Shown here in pieces: positions 19,401 to 30,465 of a DNA stretch of 64,000 nt. The stretch lies in the NCBI GenBank assembly GCA_037501455.1, contig CM074856.1:45599001-45663000 (forward strand). The letters are read 5' to 3'. The notes beneath the pieces were generated by a model that ran no database searches, was not told the DNA's origin, and worked only from the letters and a program-made list of their open reading frames with translations. The position numbers and the translations under genes were made by a program. The DNA is from Lantana camara (Eukaryota; Streptophyta; Magnoliopsida; Lamiales; Verbenaceae). The stretch's first letter is position 1; each line of letters begins with the position of its first letter.

Positions 19401-20926
19401 TTATATGTAAGCCAAGGTTTCTGGTTTCAGAAAACCAATGGTGAAGTCAAAAGTGATGCATGTCAATTGCTTCTTCTTTTCATCCTCCATTTTCATTCTA
19501 AATGTATATGAACCCTACATTAGCATAAAACTGCATTAGAAAAGCCACATAGTATGTAAATTCAACAAGAATACTGCATAATATTTGATGGGGATGGCTA
19601 CACAGACATATCCCGAGGTTTCGCCTAATTACAGAATTGCAAAAACTTTCCCAGCCATACTTGGCCCTCAAAGCATGACATTATAGTCTTGGATTTTGAA
19701 GTAGAATATGGATCGGCACTTAACCGAGAACAAAATAGGGCATTTGCAAAAAATTAGATATCGAATCATCAAAAATTTATGGATGCTGATGCAATGCAAC
19801 TTCTTTTGACAAGGTTGATTGTATTCATATGGGAAGTTTGTGTAATTATGCCAAACCTCGGACTCTTAGTGTAATTATAACTATTCGATGCAATGGCTTA
19901 CAGGAGGTGTAATTCCAGGTAAAACTATGGCATGGGAAAGAAGGAAGTCACCAACAGAAACAGGGCATGACATGTCTTTGCAAAGCTCGTGCTTCTCGTT
20001 GTGCACGTGAAACCCGAAATACGAAACATCAATATTTATTTTTCCACCATAAATGATTTCATCTGCACGGAAAAGCTTTAGGTAAAGTTATCTGCTAGAG
20101 AAAACAGACATAACCCTTCATTGATGCTCAAACAACCATCATCAATCATAAGTGCAGCAATTTTATCAAGAAATAGAAGAAAGAACACTTATCCTAAGTT
20201 CCTAACCAAACCACCAAAACAAGTGAACAAAAAGTATTACAAATACACCCCACCCCCCATAACACTCCTGCTTGTACTGGCCCTATATGCCATGTTTGGC
20301 CCAAGAATTATTGGAAGGGAAACTCTTCCCACACTTGAAATGGATACAATTATATCCTTCACTACTTGATTTATCTCCTTTTTCTTCTACATTTTTGCTC
20401 ACCAAAATCATGATCCAAAGATAGAATAATCAAGAACAGCATTTCAGCAATGTGATCCACAGAAATCATAGACGAAATAGTAAAATGAAAAACTCAAAAA
20501 AGGGATATGGGCCAAGCATTTACCTGTCCTTGCTGCAATTGTAAAGGTTGTCTCTTTGCCTCTTGATACTGGAAAAGGCGATATATCTACTCCACTCACC
20601 TTAACACCATACTCAGCATTCTTATCTGCCATACATCACCAACAAAATCAAAATAATAACAATAGAACTTAAAAAAAAAGGAAACCCCAAGAAAATAGTA
20701 CCAAGAAACTTAGCAAAATAACAAGCATCGGGACATAAAATTCACCAAAAATCTTTCAGAATTGATGAACACCTGAATTTTCAAAACTCTTGTAGTGGGT
20801 TCTCAATTGGGAAAGGGAAAAGACATACTTACCACAGTAGTGAACGTCGATGGACTTGGCAGAGATCAAAGGTACAAGCATATACAGCGTGAAGAGAATT
20901 GTACTTACAAGCTTCAACTGCGCCAT
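19401..20926 (-). CDS. Secreted ML (MD-2-related lipid recognition) domain protein, 4 exons
   Basis: Exons on the minus strand are 20926-20833, 20625-20524, 20062-19902 and 19514-19401, all with GT/AG borders, and they join to 156 aa. Residues 1-23 form a signal peptide (hydrophobic core Ile-Leu-Phe-Thr-Leu-Tyr-Met-Leu-Val-Pro-Leu). The mature ML domain has a Gly-Val-Asp-Ile-Ser-Pro-Phe-Pro motif, a Tyr-Phe-Gly-Phe-His-Val-His strand and Leu-Pro-Gly-Ile-Thr-Pro-Pro. Cysteines 31, 93, 98 and 138 would make the two family disulfides. ML proteins are small beta-sandwich carriers of sterols or phospholipids in the vacuole or apoplast. The Arabidopsis relative is At3g11780. Intron 3 holds a MITE fragment. 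The reading frame is complete. Confidence 0.92.
19780..19885. mobile_element. MITE fragment in intron 3 of the ML gene
   Basis: It contains the phrases TGTGTAATTATGCCAAACCTC and TAGTGTAATTATAA, shared with the two MITEs in the neighbouring SPX-RING gene. Only part of the element is recognisable. Confidence 0.45.
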
Positions 20927-21600
20927 GGTTATTGCTGCAGTATGTTCTCCAAGGCCAAGACTTTCAATATCTTCTGCTAAAAAGAAAAAACAAAAGAACC
21001 GGACCGGTCCAGTAATCGGACTAGTATGTTCCCGGACCGGATTCTTACGGGCTGGACTTCTTATGGGCTGATCCGGATTCTCGAACAAGTTTTATGATAG
21101 TTTACTTTACATTTCTTTCATTAAATTGCATTAAAATTTATTAATTCGAAGAACAGTGTAGCCTGTACGCTTTCGAATGTACGAACACTTCTAAAATAAT
21201 AAAATATTATATTAATGTGTCTTTGTTATACTCGTAATTACAAATAAATTTTCTTTTAAAAAAAATAGGAAGTTACAAAAAAGTTTGTGTCGTTTCCATA
21301 CCATAGTGTCTGGTGCCTTAGATATAGTCTACAAAAGAATTAAGGAAAAATGAGAACTAAAGAATAGAATACCATTGTTCGATATTTGAATGTGAAAAGA
21401 GAGCATTATAGACTCATCACAGGTATCTTTGAGTTTCATCACCTAGCTCTCCTTCTCAAGGTCCACAGACATCAAATGGAAGTTCACATTTCCCGAAGAT
21501 CTCATACAGAAAATTTGAAACTCAAGACAGAATAAACCTCCAATATTTTATGCGATATATATTATTCATATCCGATTACGTACTTCATTTGCATTTCCTC
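20927..21600. other. Upstream region of the ML gene
   Basis: 5' flank of the ML gene and 3' flank of the SPX-RING gene. Between 20998 and 21075 there is a cluster of GGACCGG and CCGGAC words, possibly a small repeat remnant. No gene. Confidence 0.5.
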
Positions 21601-24262
21601 TTATTCGTATCCAATCATGTACTTGGTTTGCGTTTCCCAATAGATTTTCGACTGTTTCACCATTTCAGCCCTCTCAGCAATCATCCTCTCCTTCCAGTAT
21701 TCCTTGCAGCTACATTGTTAAAACAAATCAAACTCATTCCACATTAATAATGTTTGTAGATAAAAGAAAAGGAACAAAAGAAAAAGAGAAGAATGTCGAC
21801 TCACTCTTTCCTGAGGAGCATATCCAATTCCATCATGTGAACTGCATTACTATATACATTCGCCTGTATTAAGGCCTGAATGCTCAGTTTTATACTAGCA
21901 AAAACCAAATCAAGAACTAATGTGCTGTAAATCTTCACATTTGTTTGTTGTTTGCATAATGATAGATATTATGGATAATTACACAAGACATATGCTGGGG
22001 TTTGGCATAATTATACAAATCTCCCCTGAGGTCTGAGAAAATTACAAAAACGTCCCCTATCAAAGAACTTACATTACATCTGCCTCCATTAAATCCATCC
22101 ATCCATTTTGATGGTCTCATCTCTAATTTGTTATGAATGACCTATTTTGCCTTACATATCAATATTTGAATTAGAATTCATGACTACGCAGCACATGTTA
22201 AGATAAATCTTAAGAGTATGCTAGGGGAAGTTTTCATAATTTCTCCGACCTCATGAAATTTTTTATAATTAGACCAAACATCAGGCTAGGGTATGTTAGT
22301 GTAATTATCCTTAAATATTAAACAGATGCATATACAAGTTCCAAATTCCAAAAGATTAAAAAAGAAATAGAAATAGCTAGAAATTTTTTCCTACCTCTCG
22401 ACATATGGGGCATTTTGATTCTTGAGCTGCAGCCTTAGGGCCTTGGAAAATCATAACTGAAGCGGCAGAGCAAACACACAATTTGCAGAAGAGGTGCCCA
22501 CAACCTAATGCATATGGATTAAAAACTAACTCCTGAAAAAAAAAAATCATTTATTGGCAATTACTTACTACATCTCGAAGCAAGAAAAAATTAAGAAGCG
22601 GGAAGACATAAACCCCATACCAGACAAACTGCACAAGTTAGATTGTATTCTAATTTAGAAGAATCAGGGAGCATCAAAGTCATCACAGGAGCTGAAACAT
22701 TTAAATTGAACGAGAATGGATCAGGCAGTCCTGATTTTTCAGGATCATTAAAATTCATGTAGAAAGCTCCAAGTTCTATCAACCAAGGTGATTGTAAAAT
22801 CTCCATTCGTTCTGCACGCATTTTGGATTTGAATTTTCTCCCATTGACAGAACAGTGTACCTAAAATCCAGTCATGACTCATGAGGATATGATAAGAAAA
22901 TAGATAATTACAACTCACATTGCTTGATATTTGGCTTATTTACAAAAACTTCCCTTTGAGGTTTGGTCAAAGAATTAACAGGATATTTGGATCGATAAAC
23001 CTTTTGGCTTTTTATAAATACCCCATTTCTCTCTTGAAACTCGTCACTATTTGAGTTTAAATATAATATTATAACAGCATGCCTTAGGCCAAACCTTAGA
23101 TATATTAGGGGAAGTTTTCGTAATTTCAATCCACTAAGAAAGTTCATTGAAATAGACCAAACCTCAGGAATGCCTGTGTAATCATCCCTAACAAAAATAA
23201 ACAAGTAAAAACACTACAATAAGGAACAAATTATGTTTGCGGCTTACTTTATCATACTTTTTGAGGATTTTCCTCATGGCTACCGCATTCATCATAACAT
23301 ATTCAATTAACATTCGACATTCTTGTGCTTTGGATTGTTGTTGGTTTGTTGCGAAACAGGCTCGTAAAAACATTAAATATCTTTGCATTCCGCCATGGAC
23401 ATGAAATTGTACAAGATGTCTAACTCTTGAACTGAAGCAACAAGCTATATCAGAAGCCTCCTTCATTAGTTCAGAGAAGAATTTCTGATCACATACTGCA
23501 TTAGGCAAAGAAAACAATAGTGTTAAGCTTTTATAAGATAATTGTCAGCCAATAAAATCCAGTAAAAAGATTATAACATAAAACAAAAGGTAATAACACA
23601 TAATTTAGCCTTAAAATATTGAATCTTATAGCACAGCTCATTGGAGGCTCATAAAAATCTAAGCTTTTAAGCTTTTAACAGATGTGCTTGCTGCCTACCC
23701 CAGCCAAGATCCCACCTGCCAATGTCGTCCGCCCGGATCGGCCACCGAGGAGAGCCTTAGGACCAAAATATATTCCAAATTTTAGTGTGTTTCCATATTG
23801 CTCATTTGGTTGTCCTGTCTCTAAGCATCTCAACATTAATAACATCAGCAAGTAATTTCAACAGTTTGTCTCTAAGCATCTCAACATTAACACCAGCAAG
23901 GAATTTCAACAGTTAATTCCATTTCTCTGATTTCTCTAAAATGGAATCAAAACCCTTTTCACAAACTATACTAAAAGCATAATCTTGATAAAAATGAGCA
24001 GAAATTGGAATAAGTATAATAAAATTATTAAAATTTTCAAAAATGGGTGAGATTACTGACATGGGCAGGATTCATACTGGCAATACTGAGACAATGCATC
24101 TTCTCCACCATTACAATCACCCGAAGAATCCTTTGCAGCCCTACATCTCCGGCAACTCTTCAGCACTTTTTTGAGGCGTTTGTACTCCACATGACTGCAT
24201 TTCTCCATAAACCTCTCTTGATTCGTCTGCAAATACTCCGTAAACGTCTCCCCAAACTTCAT
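21601..24262 (-). CDS. BAH1-like: SPX-RING E3 ubiquitin ligase, NLA/BAH1-like, 6 exons
   Basis: Exons on the minus strand are 24262-24061, 23495-23248, 22860-22621, 22532-22395, 21863-21805 and 21709-21601, giving 331 aa, the usual family length. Exon 1 ends at a GTCAGT donor, which restores the conserved Ser-Cys-Pro-x-Cys-Asp-Gln. Residues 1 to about 150 are an SPX domain beginning Met-Lys-Phe-Gly-Glu-Thr-Phe, an inositol-pyrophosphate sensor. The C3HC4 RING ligands are C226, C229, C241, H243, C246, C249, C271 and C274. The C-terminal helix ends Met-Ile-Gly-Tyr-Glu. NLA in Arabidopsis ubiquitinates phosphate and nitrate transporters at the plasma membrane, and this BAH1-like paralogue may have a related role. 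Introns 2 and 4 carry related MITEs. No disruption is seen. Confidence 0.93.
21973..22310. mobile_element. MITE in intron 4 of the SPX-RING gene
   Basis: The ends are inverted: GGATAATTACAC at the left and GTGTAATTATCC at the right. It includes a GGGGTTTGGCATAATTA block and, inverted, TAATTAGACCAAACATCAGG. It belongs to the same family as 22903-23187. Confidence 0.7.
22903..23187. mobile_element. MITE in intron 2 of the SPX-RING gene
   Basis: GATAATTACA at the left and TGTGTAATCATC at the right are inverted. GAGGTTTGGTC near the left end pairs with GACCAAACCTC near the right end. The right half matches that of the intron 4 element (AGGGGAAGTTTTCRTAATTT). Confidence 0.7.
23816..23915. repeat. 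Two-copy 51-bp tandem duplication in intron 1 of the SPX-RING gene
   Basis: TGTCTCTAAGCATCTCAACA begins both units (23816 and 23867), and both end in AATTTCAACAGTT. They differ by a few bases and a small indel. Confidence 0.85.
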
Positions 24263-24742
24263 TCTGAAATTTTATCTATCCACACCCGGAATTCTTCTAG
24301 GTTTTTATAGCTCAAGAAAAATCGAATTAAATACGCCCGAATCCCTCGTCCGAAGCCCAGAGATCTGAAAACTGAAAGAGGGTTTCAAATCTTTAATGGG
24401 CTTCAATTTGATTTTCCTTTCGGATTGAATCGTGATCGCTGGAGATGAGATTGAGAGAGGCGAAGAATTTGCAGGTTTCTCGGTGGCGAGAAGGTGGAAC
24501 GATGCCCTTTGCATGGACTGCACTTGGTGAGAAGAAGAAGAGCACGTGTTGTTTATGCGAGTGATTTGCTTGACAAGAAATTAAATTCCGATCCATCTAA
24601 TTCAAATCAAATTACGCCTGCAACAAATTGAACCCAAAAAAATAATTATGGTTGTTATTTATAATTAGGGATAATTTTGAATATTTTAAAGAGAAATCAC
24701 AATTAAAATATTATCAAAAATATCATAATATTTAGATAAAAA

Positions 24743-25038
24743 TTAGGGTTAATCTTTGTTTGCATCTCAACTTTTGGGCTGTTTTGTATTTTAATATTTA
24801 ATTTTTAAATTGTTATATTTTAGTACCCAACCTTTGAATTTTATTGTACTTAAGTGCCCAACATCGACGTGTCATTTTCTTATTTGTCGATTTGGTACAT
24901 GTATCATTTTCTTATTGGTCGGGGGCACTTAAGTGCAACACAATTTAAAAGTTGGGTACTAAACTGTAATAATTCAAATGTTAGCTACTAAAGTGCAAAA
25001 TTCCCCAAAGTTTAGGATGCAAACAAATATTAACCTAA
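24743..25038. mobile_element. MITE with long terminal inverted repeats
   Basis: TTAGGGTTAATCTTTGTTTG at the left pairs with CAAACAAATATTAACCTAA at the right. The pairing continues inward over about 120 bp through GTACCCAAC/GTTGGGTAC and CACTTAAGTGC-type blocks, so nearly the whole element is one imperfect hairpin. It lies 0.5 kb upstream of the SPX-RING start. Confidence 0.8.
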
Positions 25039-26383
25039 AAATTACGAAAAAATAGTATGAGTAAATATGAAAAATATTCCTTTTTTTTTAATATATGATG
25101 TACGTATATGAACACAGCGGACACGACATGACTGATACGAATACGACGAGGCAAATTTTTTCTTGAATTTCCCACCTGAAAAGTATCAGACACAATGTCT
25201 GATATGACATGACACGGCAAAATAAAAATTTTAAAAATATTCGTGCGTTGTAGTTATTAATTTATCAAATGAGAGTTTTTTTTTTACTTCTAAAATTGAG
25301 TTAAATATTAAAGGGGTAGTTATACAACAATATAGTAATAAATAAATAGCATTAAGGGTGATTAATAGAATTCGAAGTTATATTATATTTTTCTAGATCT
25401 TTCTCAAAGCTTTTTCTTAGAAATATTTTCGTGGGGTTTATATTTTATTAATATTGGAATATATCGTTTATAGTTTAATGTTGGCAGTTAGATCTTAATA
25501 TATTTTTCATTCAACTTGTTACAAGGTATTTACCAAATGAAGTTTGATTTGAGTTTTTACCTATTTTATAGAAACTTAATAGTACCATATGCTATTCATT
25601 ATATAGCATTTGATCTTATTTTTAAATAATATCATCAAAAGTTATTTTTTGAATAATTACATGAATATATCTTGAACTTTAGTTTAATTAGTTACACAAA
25701 CTTATCTGAAGTTTCAAAATTACAATAAACTCTAATACCAAAACTTGTCTAATGCATATTATTAATTATCATTATAAATTTATTAAAAACTAAACAATAA
25801 ATACTGAATAGAGTTTTTTTTTAAATGCCCTTAAGGTGTATATCGGTCCAGGCAATATATATTATAACGTAAATTATTTTCAACATTGACATATTAAAAA
25901 TTTACGGTGTATTGTTGAATTAATAACTTAAATTTGGTGCCAAGCATATAAAATAAGATATTTTGAACTAATTCACATTATTATTATGTTTCCAAATCAA
26001 ATTTTCTGCACCTGTATTACATTCAATTCCATGTCAGAATTAAACAAAATTTAAAATAAAGTGATAAATACATTTTTACTACCTCGATTTCAATTGTCAT
26101 TTCATTACTATTTAAATTAAATAATCACGGTTTGTTATATATGATATGTTTATTATCGATCATGACCGATGTATGACCGACAAAAGCAAATTTTCGATTG
26201 TATTGAAAGACCTGAAATACCACATATATAGCATCTATAATTATTCAAAATGTAGTAACTAGAGACAACTAAAATTTTAGATATTTAAATGAAAAAAGTG
26301 TGCATAACCTAGATAGCAAAATAAAGTGTTACTTAACTCAAAAATAGAATCCAGAAAATACAGAGGTTGGTTTTGTATACCGT
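25039..26383. other. AT-rich intergenic DNA
   Basis: No gene, RNA gene or clear repeat boundary recognised. Confidence 0.5.
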
Positions 26384-26394
26384 TAACTCTTTTT

Positions 26395-26517
26395 AAAAGA
26401 TGGCTAAAAGGTTAGTTCTCGAATGAAAAGACCCGGTTCAAATTCTTTTAGCTGTTTGGGGTGTGTGTTTAAAATTAAAAAAAAAAAATATATCTTTTTA
26501 AAAGAAAAATAAATAAA
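26395..26517 (+). mobile_element. tRNA-derived SINE, degraded, with target duplication
   Basis: It contains a B-box (GGTTCAAATTC), a GGGGTGTGTGTTTAAAA tail and an A-rich end. It is flanked by an 11-bp direct repeat TAACTCTTTTT (26384-26394 and 26518-26528). Same family as 28224-28346. Confidence 0.7.
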
Positions 26518-26723
26518 TAACTCTTTTTCAGATTTTCTTGTTATGTCAAATTGGGCTTTAAGAGTTTCCAAAGGGAACAAAACCATCACATTTCAGTCTG
26601 TAAATTCTTATACGTTATCGGCCCTAAGTTGGCATTGGACTCCACTATTGGTGCTTTATCTTCCCCTTTTTTTTTTTTTTTTCTGTTCCATCAGAGGCCT
26701 CGAGACGAGACCAAAAGAGGACG

Positions 26724-26915
26724 TTACATCAGTAGAAAATCAGCGGGCGGCGCGTCCCACTCCACCCAATCTGTGCAAATCTCGTGCCCCATCTTTACAA
26801 GTTTATTTGCGCTGCTGTTGCATTCTCTAAACACATGTATAATCGTGGAATCCCAAGGCATCCGAAGGAGCCTACGACAGTCATCAAAAACATTCTTCAA
26901 GGGATGAATTTTCAA
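26724..26915 (-). pseudogene. LINE RNase H domain fragment
   Basis: A 63-codon stretch resembles the C-terminal half of the RNase H domain of plant non-LTR retrotransposons: His-Val-x-Arg-Glu-x-Asn-x2-Ala-x2-Leu-x-Lys-Met-Gly. No reverse transcriptase is nearby, so it is an isolated remnant. Confidence 0.6.
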
Positions 26916-26929
26916 TATCTTCCATCCTA

Positions 26930-28204
26930 ATCCAATTCAATTTTTATAATTAATCTTGATCCAAAAACAAATAATCATAATTAGTGCAAGAAAGTAAACA
27001 ATAGCAAGAAGAAACAATCTTCTTTTCTTAATCTGTCTTTCGCCACTATATATGTTATGTTTATATCCAAACTCTTGAACTCAATTTTAAACATGTGAAA
27101 CATTTGAACAACACTACGAGGAGACAAAATTTCAAGAGAATCTTTCATGACTACTTGACTAGTACTAGATTACAAGTGTGTTACTACACATGCCTAAAAA
27201 TTCTAACCGTCCAATTATTAATACTACACATGCTTTCTATTTAATCAATTTTTTAAAATTTATATTAATCACACAAGAGTCAGTTTGAAATAACTCCCAA
27301 TCAGTTTAGAATATTTTTACTTTACTCCCTATAAAATTATACAACGTAATAGGATATAAATACTGCATTAGAACGTTTTAGTACTACATCTTGTGAAAAT
27401 TATACAACATATTTTGAGATGTATTTTAAGTACTACATTATATGAAAATTATACGATATTTTGCCAAAATAGAGAGTTAAGTAAAAATATGATATCGTAT
27501 TGGAGATTTATCCCACATTACCCGATCACAAAATAAATATAAAATATATTTTTTTTCTTTTTATACGAGTTTCCGCATCCCATGTGGGAAAGGATCACCC
27601 TAAGGCCTAAACGTTTTGGATTGCATCAAAGGGAAATAAATGCTTCTCCCACTCACCTTTGCATCATATCCCATTTTATATATGAGATATAAATGTTTTT
27701 TCTTTTTATTTATGCAAAGTTGAGAAAAATAATGGGAGCACAAAGACAAAGATTCTTATTCTTTTTCTTTTTAAAAAAATATATTGTCTGTTTATATTAG
27801 AAAAGTTGATTAAAAAATGATGGAAAAGGTTAATGTCTCTTTCCTGAATAATGGCATGACAAACATCTATTGGCAGGTTCTTTCCGGTAAAGATAAAATC
27901 TTTTCATGCTTTTCTTTTTTTGGATCAATCTTTTCATGCATTTGAGGCCACATACTTTGCCCACTTTACAAATGTTGAAGATATATGTCTGTCATGGTTC
28001 CATTCTTTTTAGCCCCCAAATCAGATTAACTTAGGAATTTGATTCGGATGGACAAAATTTTCTATATAAGTGTGGGATACGGTATTTAATATGAATATTC
28101 AATACATCACAATACGATAAAATAATATTTTTAAAAGTATTCGTATATTAAAAGGTAAAAGTTAAGAATAATTAAATTATATTTTACAGAATTAATGTTT
28201 AATT
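26930..28204. other. AT-rich intergenic DNA
   Basis: No gene recognised. Phrases such as TACTACA and GAAAATTATAC recur around 27185-27460 and may be an old repeat. Confidence 0.45.
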
Positions 28205-28223
28205 AACATTAGGATGGGTAGAA

Positions 28224-28346
28224 CCAAGTCACCAACCAGGGTTGGTCAAGTGGTCTGAGGGTTCTTTCTCGAAGGCAGGGTCCCGGGTTCGAATCCCTTT
28301 GGCCACTTGGGGTGTGTGTAAAAAAAAAAAAAAAAACAAAAAACAA
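28224..28346 (+). mobile_element. tRNA-derived SINE with 19-bp target duplication
   Basis: A tRNA-like head with A-box (TGGTCAAGTGG, about 28253) and B-box (GGTTCGAATCC, about 28287) is followed by GGGGTGTGTGT and a poly(A) tail. The exact 19-bp direct repeat at 28205-28223 and 28347-28365 (AACATTAGGATGGGTAGAA) proves retroposition. The head resembles a Leu/Ser-type tRNA. It is the best preserved of three related copies in the window. Confidence 0.92.
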
Positions 28347-28626
28347 AACATTAGGATGGGTAGAAGTATTGGCCCAGTGGAAAAATAAAAAGAATAACCA
28401 ATAAGATTATAATCGAGATTAATGTGTTGTTAGAAATGTAGACGAATTAAAAAACTCCGATCTTAAACTCTATAAATACATAAACTTTGAGAAATGATAA
28501 TTTTATATTATAATTTGATATCATAATTAGTTTCTCTTATGCTTTATTGGGAATTAGTAATGATATATTGGATAAAGACTGGATAAAGACAAATTAAATG
28601 TTTGTTTTTAAATCTATTTATTTTAC

Positions 28627-28765
28627 GGAGAATTAATGTATCATCCCTAATAAGGTAATGAAGTTATTCTAAACCCTCAGTTTGATATTCAACTATTTTA
28701 CATCACGAATACACTCAATATTTTTCGAAAACCCCCTAAATCGAGTAAAATTACCAAAATTATCC
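28627..28765 (+). repeat. MULE left terminal inverted repeat
   Basis: It aligns with the reverse complement of 55450-55586 over about 135 bp with many substitutions and small gaps. The divergence indicates an old insertion. Confidence 0.75.
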
Positions 28766-30465
28766 TTGATGAAATTGAAGAATCACAATTCATATCCCAA
28801 GTAACACAATCGCGACTTCATCGGCCGGATTTTGAGATTGTTCACCAGTGTCCGCCACCGCCGACAAGTGTAGAAGAAGTTTTTGGAGAAGCAACCGCCG
28901 ATCACGTTAGGAGAGAAACTTCTACCAATTAACTCTCACTCCCCCACGACGCACAACACTTGTCCACCTCATTGGTTGCAATGGTAAGGTCTAAGAGGAA
29001 GGTGTGTCGCGCCCAACCTGTCCAAGTTATTTTTCTTCCATAAACTGTTTGAATTTCAAGTTGTTTCCATTCGACTCCAGTATTTACTTGGTAATTGATT
29101 ATTTTAACTCAACAAACAAGGGTTTCAGTATTTTGTTAAATTTTTCCTTTTCGCGTTTCATTTGACGCATTCATACGAAATCGTGTGAATACGGAATCAA
29201 TTTTTTTTTCTATAGATGGTTCATTCATTGTCGACGGCGCCATTGATGATTGTTCCTTCCCCGGTTGAAACAAGCAGGGGAAAGAGAAAAATTGCAGAGG
29301 AAAATATCCATGAAGATGATGGGGTGCAGACTTCGAAGAAGCGTGTGTTTTCCATTTTGCATCATTGCGCCTTGGAGAAATTCAATGAGTTTATTTGGAA
29401 AATTCGAACTCAAATGTCTCCAAGTCAACTTGAAGCCGTTAAAAACTCGCCATTTGGTTATTTGTTGGGAGCACCGGGTCAAAAGGGGAGCATTAACAGA
29501 GTTGGTTTCTTGTTGGATTACTACAACTGCAGCACCAATATATTTAAATTTGGAAGCCAAGAAGTTTTATTTTGCGACAAGGAATTCAGCATTGTTACTG
29601 GACTGAGGCATGCCGGTCATCCTGTCATGCTAGTGGGCAAAAGTAAATCAAATACCTTGATAAAGCATTTTGGCAATAAAGGAAACAATGTTTCTCGAGT
29701 TAACATTGAGAGTAAACTGAACGAATTTGTCAGAAAGAGTGATGATGATGGAATTGACGATTTTGTAAGGATTTACATTCTCTATGTTTTTAATTGTTTG
29801 TTGTTCCCGCATAGCAGTTTGCGTGTGCTTGCTGCTTTTCTTTGCTATGTTGATGATTTGTCCAAGATTGGAGAATACACGTGGGGCACGTGTGCTCATT
29901 CGTTTTTGCTCAAAGGTATCCATAAGCATGTTGTCGATAAACATAATTTCGTTGATGGTTGTACTATGGGTTTGTTGGTAAGTCCTTGGCTTGGTTTTCT
30001 ATATTGTGTCATTTATACACATATATATCCGTGCTTAAGTTATTGTTTATGTCAGGTATGGTTTCGCGAACGAGTTCAGAAGTTCGGCATCTCAAAAAGG
30101 TTGTTAGTATTCCCTCGCTGGTTCAAGTGGAGGGGGAGTGCACTATCTAATGCGAAAGAAAATGCAAGGAAGGCTCTGGAAAGTATTAGACGGTCAACCA
30201 ATTGGCATTTTTTCTTCAACTGATTTGCTACACATGTTTATTTAAAAATATGCAGATTGTTCCTATATGAGTGGCTAGTAAAACGGAGAGAATTCTGTCA
30301 GTGGTTGAAGAAATAGGTTATGTTGGTGAAGGAGTTCAAGTTGACTGTTTGGAAGAGGAAGCAAAATGTGGCGATGAAGGAGTATGTGATGTCCCTGCCA
30401 ATGTGGAGTTGGATGAGGATGGGGATGGTGATAGTGATTCCAGACGCGATGAGGTTAGATCAAAA

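Noticed and set aside
28240..28320. Functional tRNA gene
   Set aside because: A- and B-boxes are present, but the element has a poly(A) tail and a perfect 19-bp target duplication, so it is a SINE. No proper tRNA 3' end and terminator follow.
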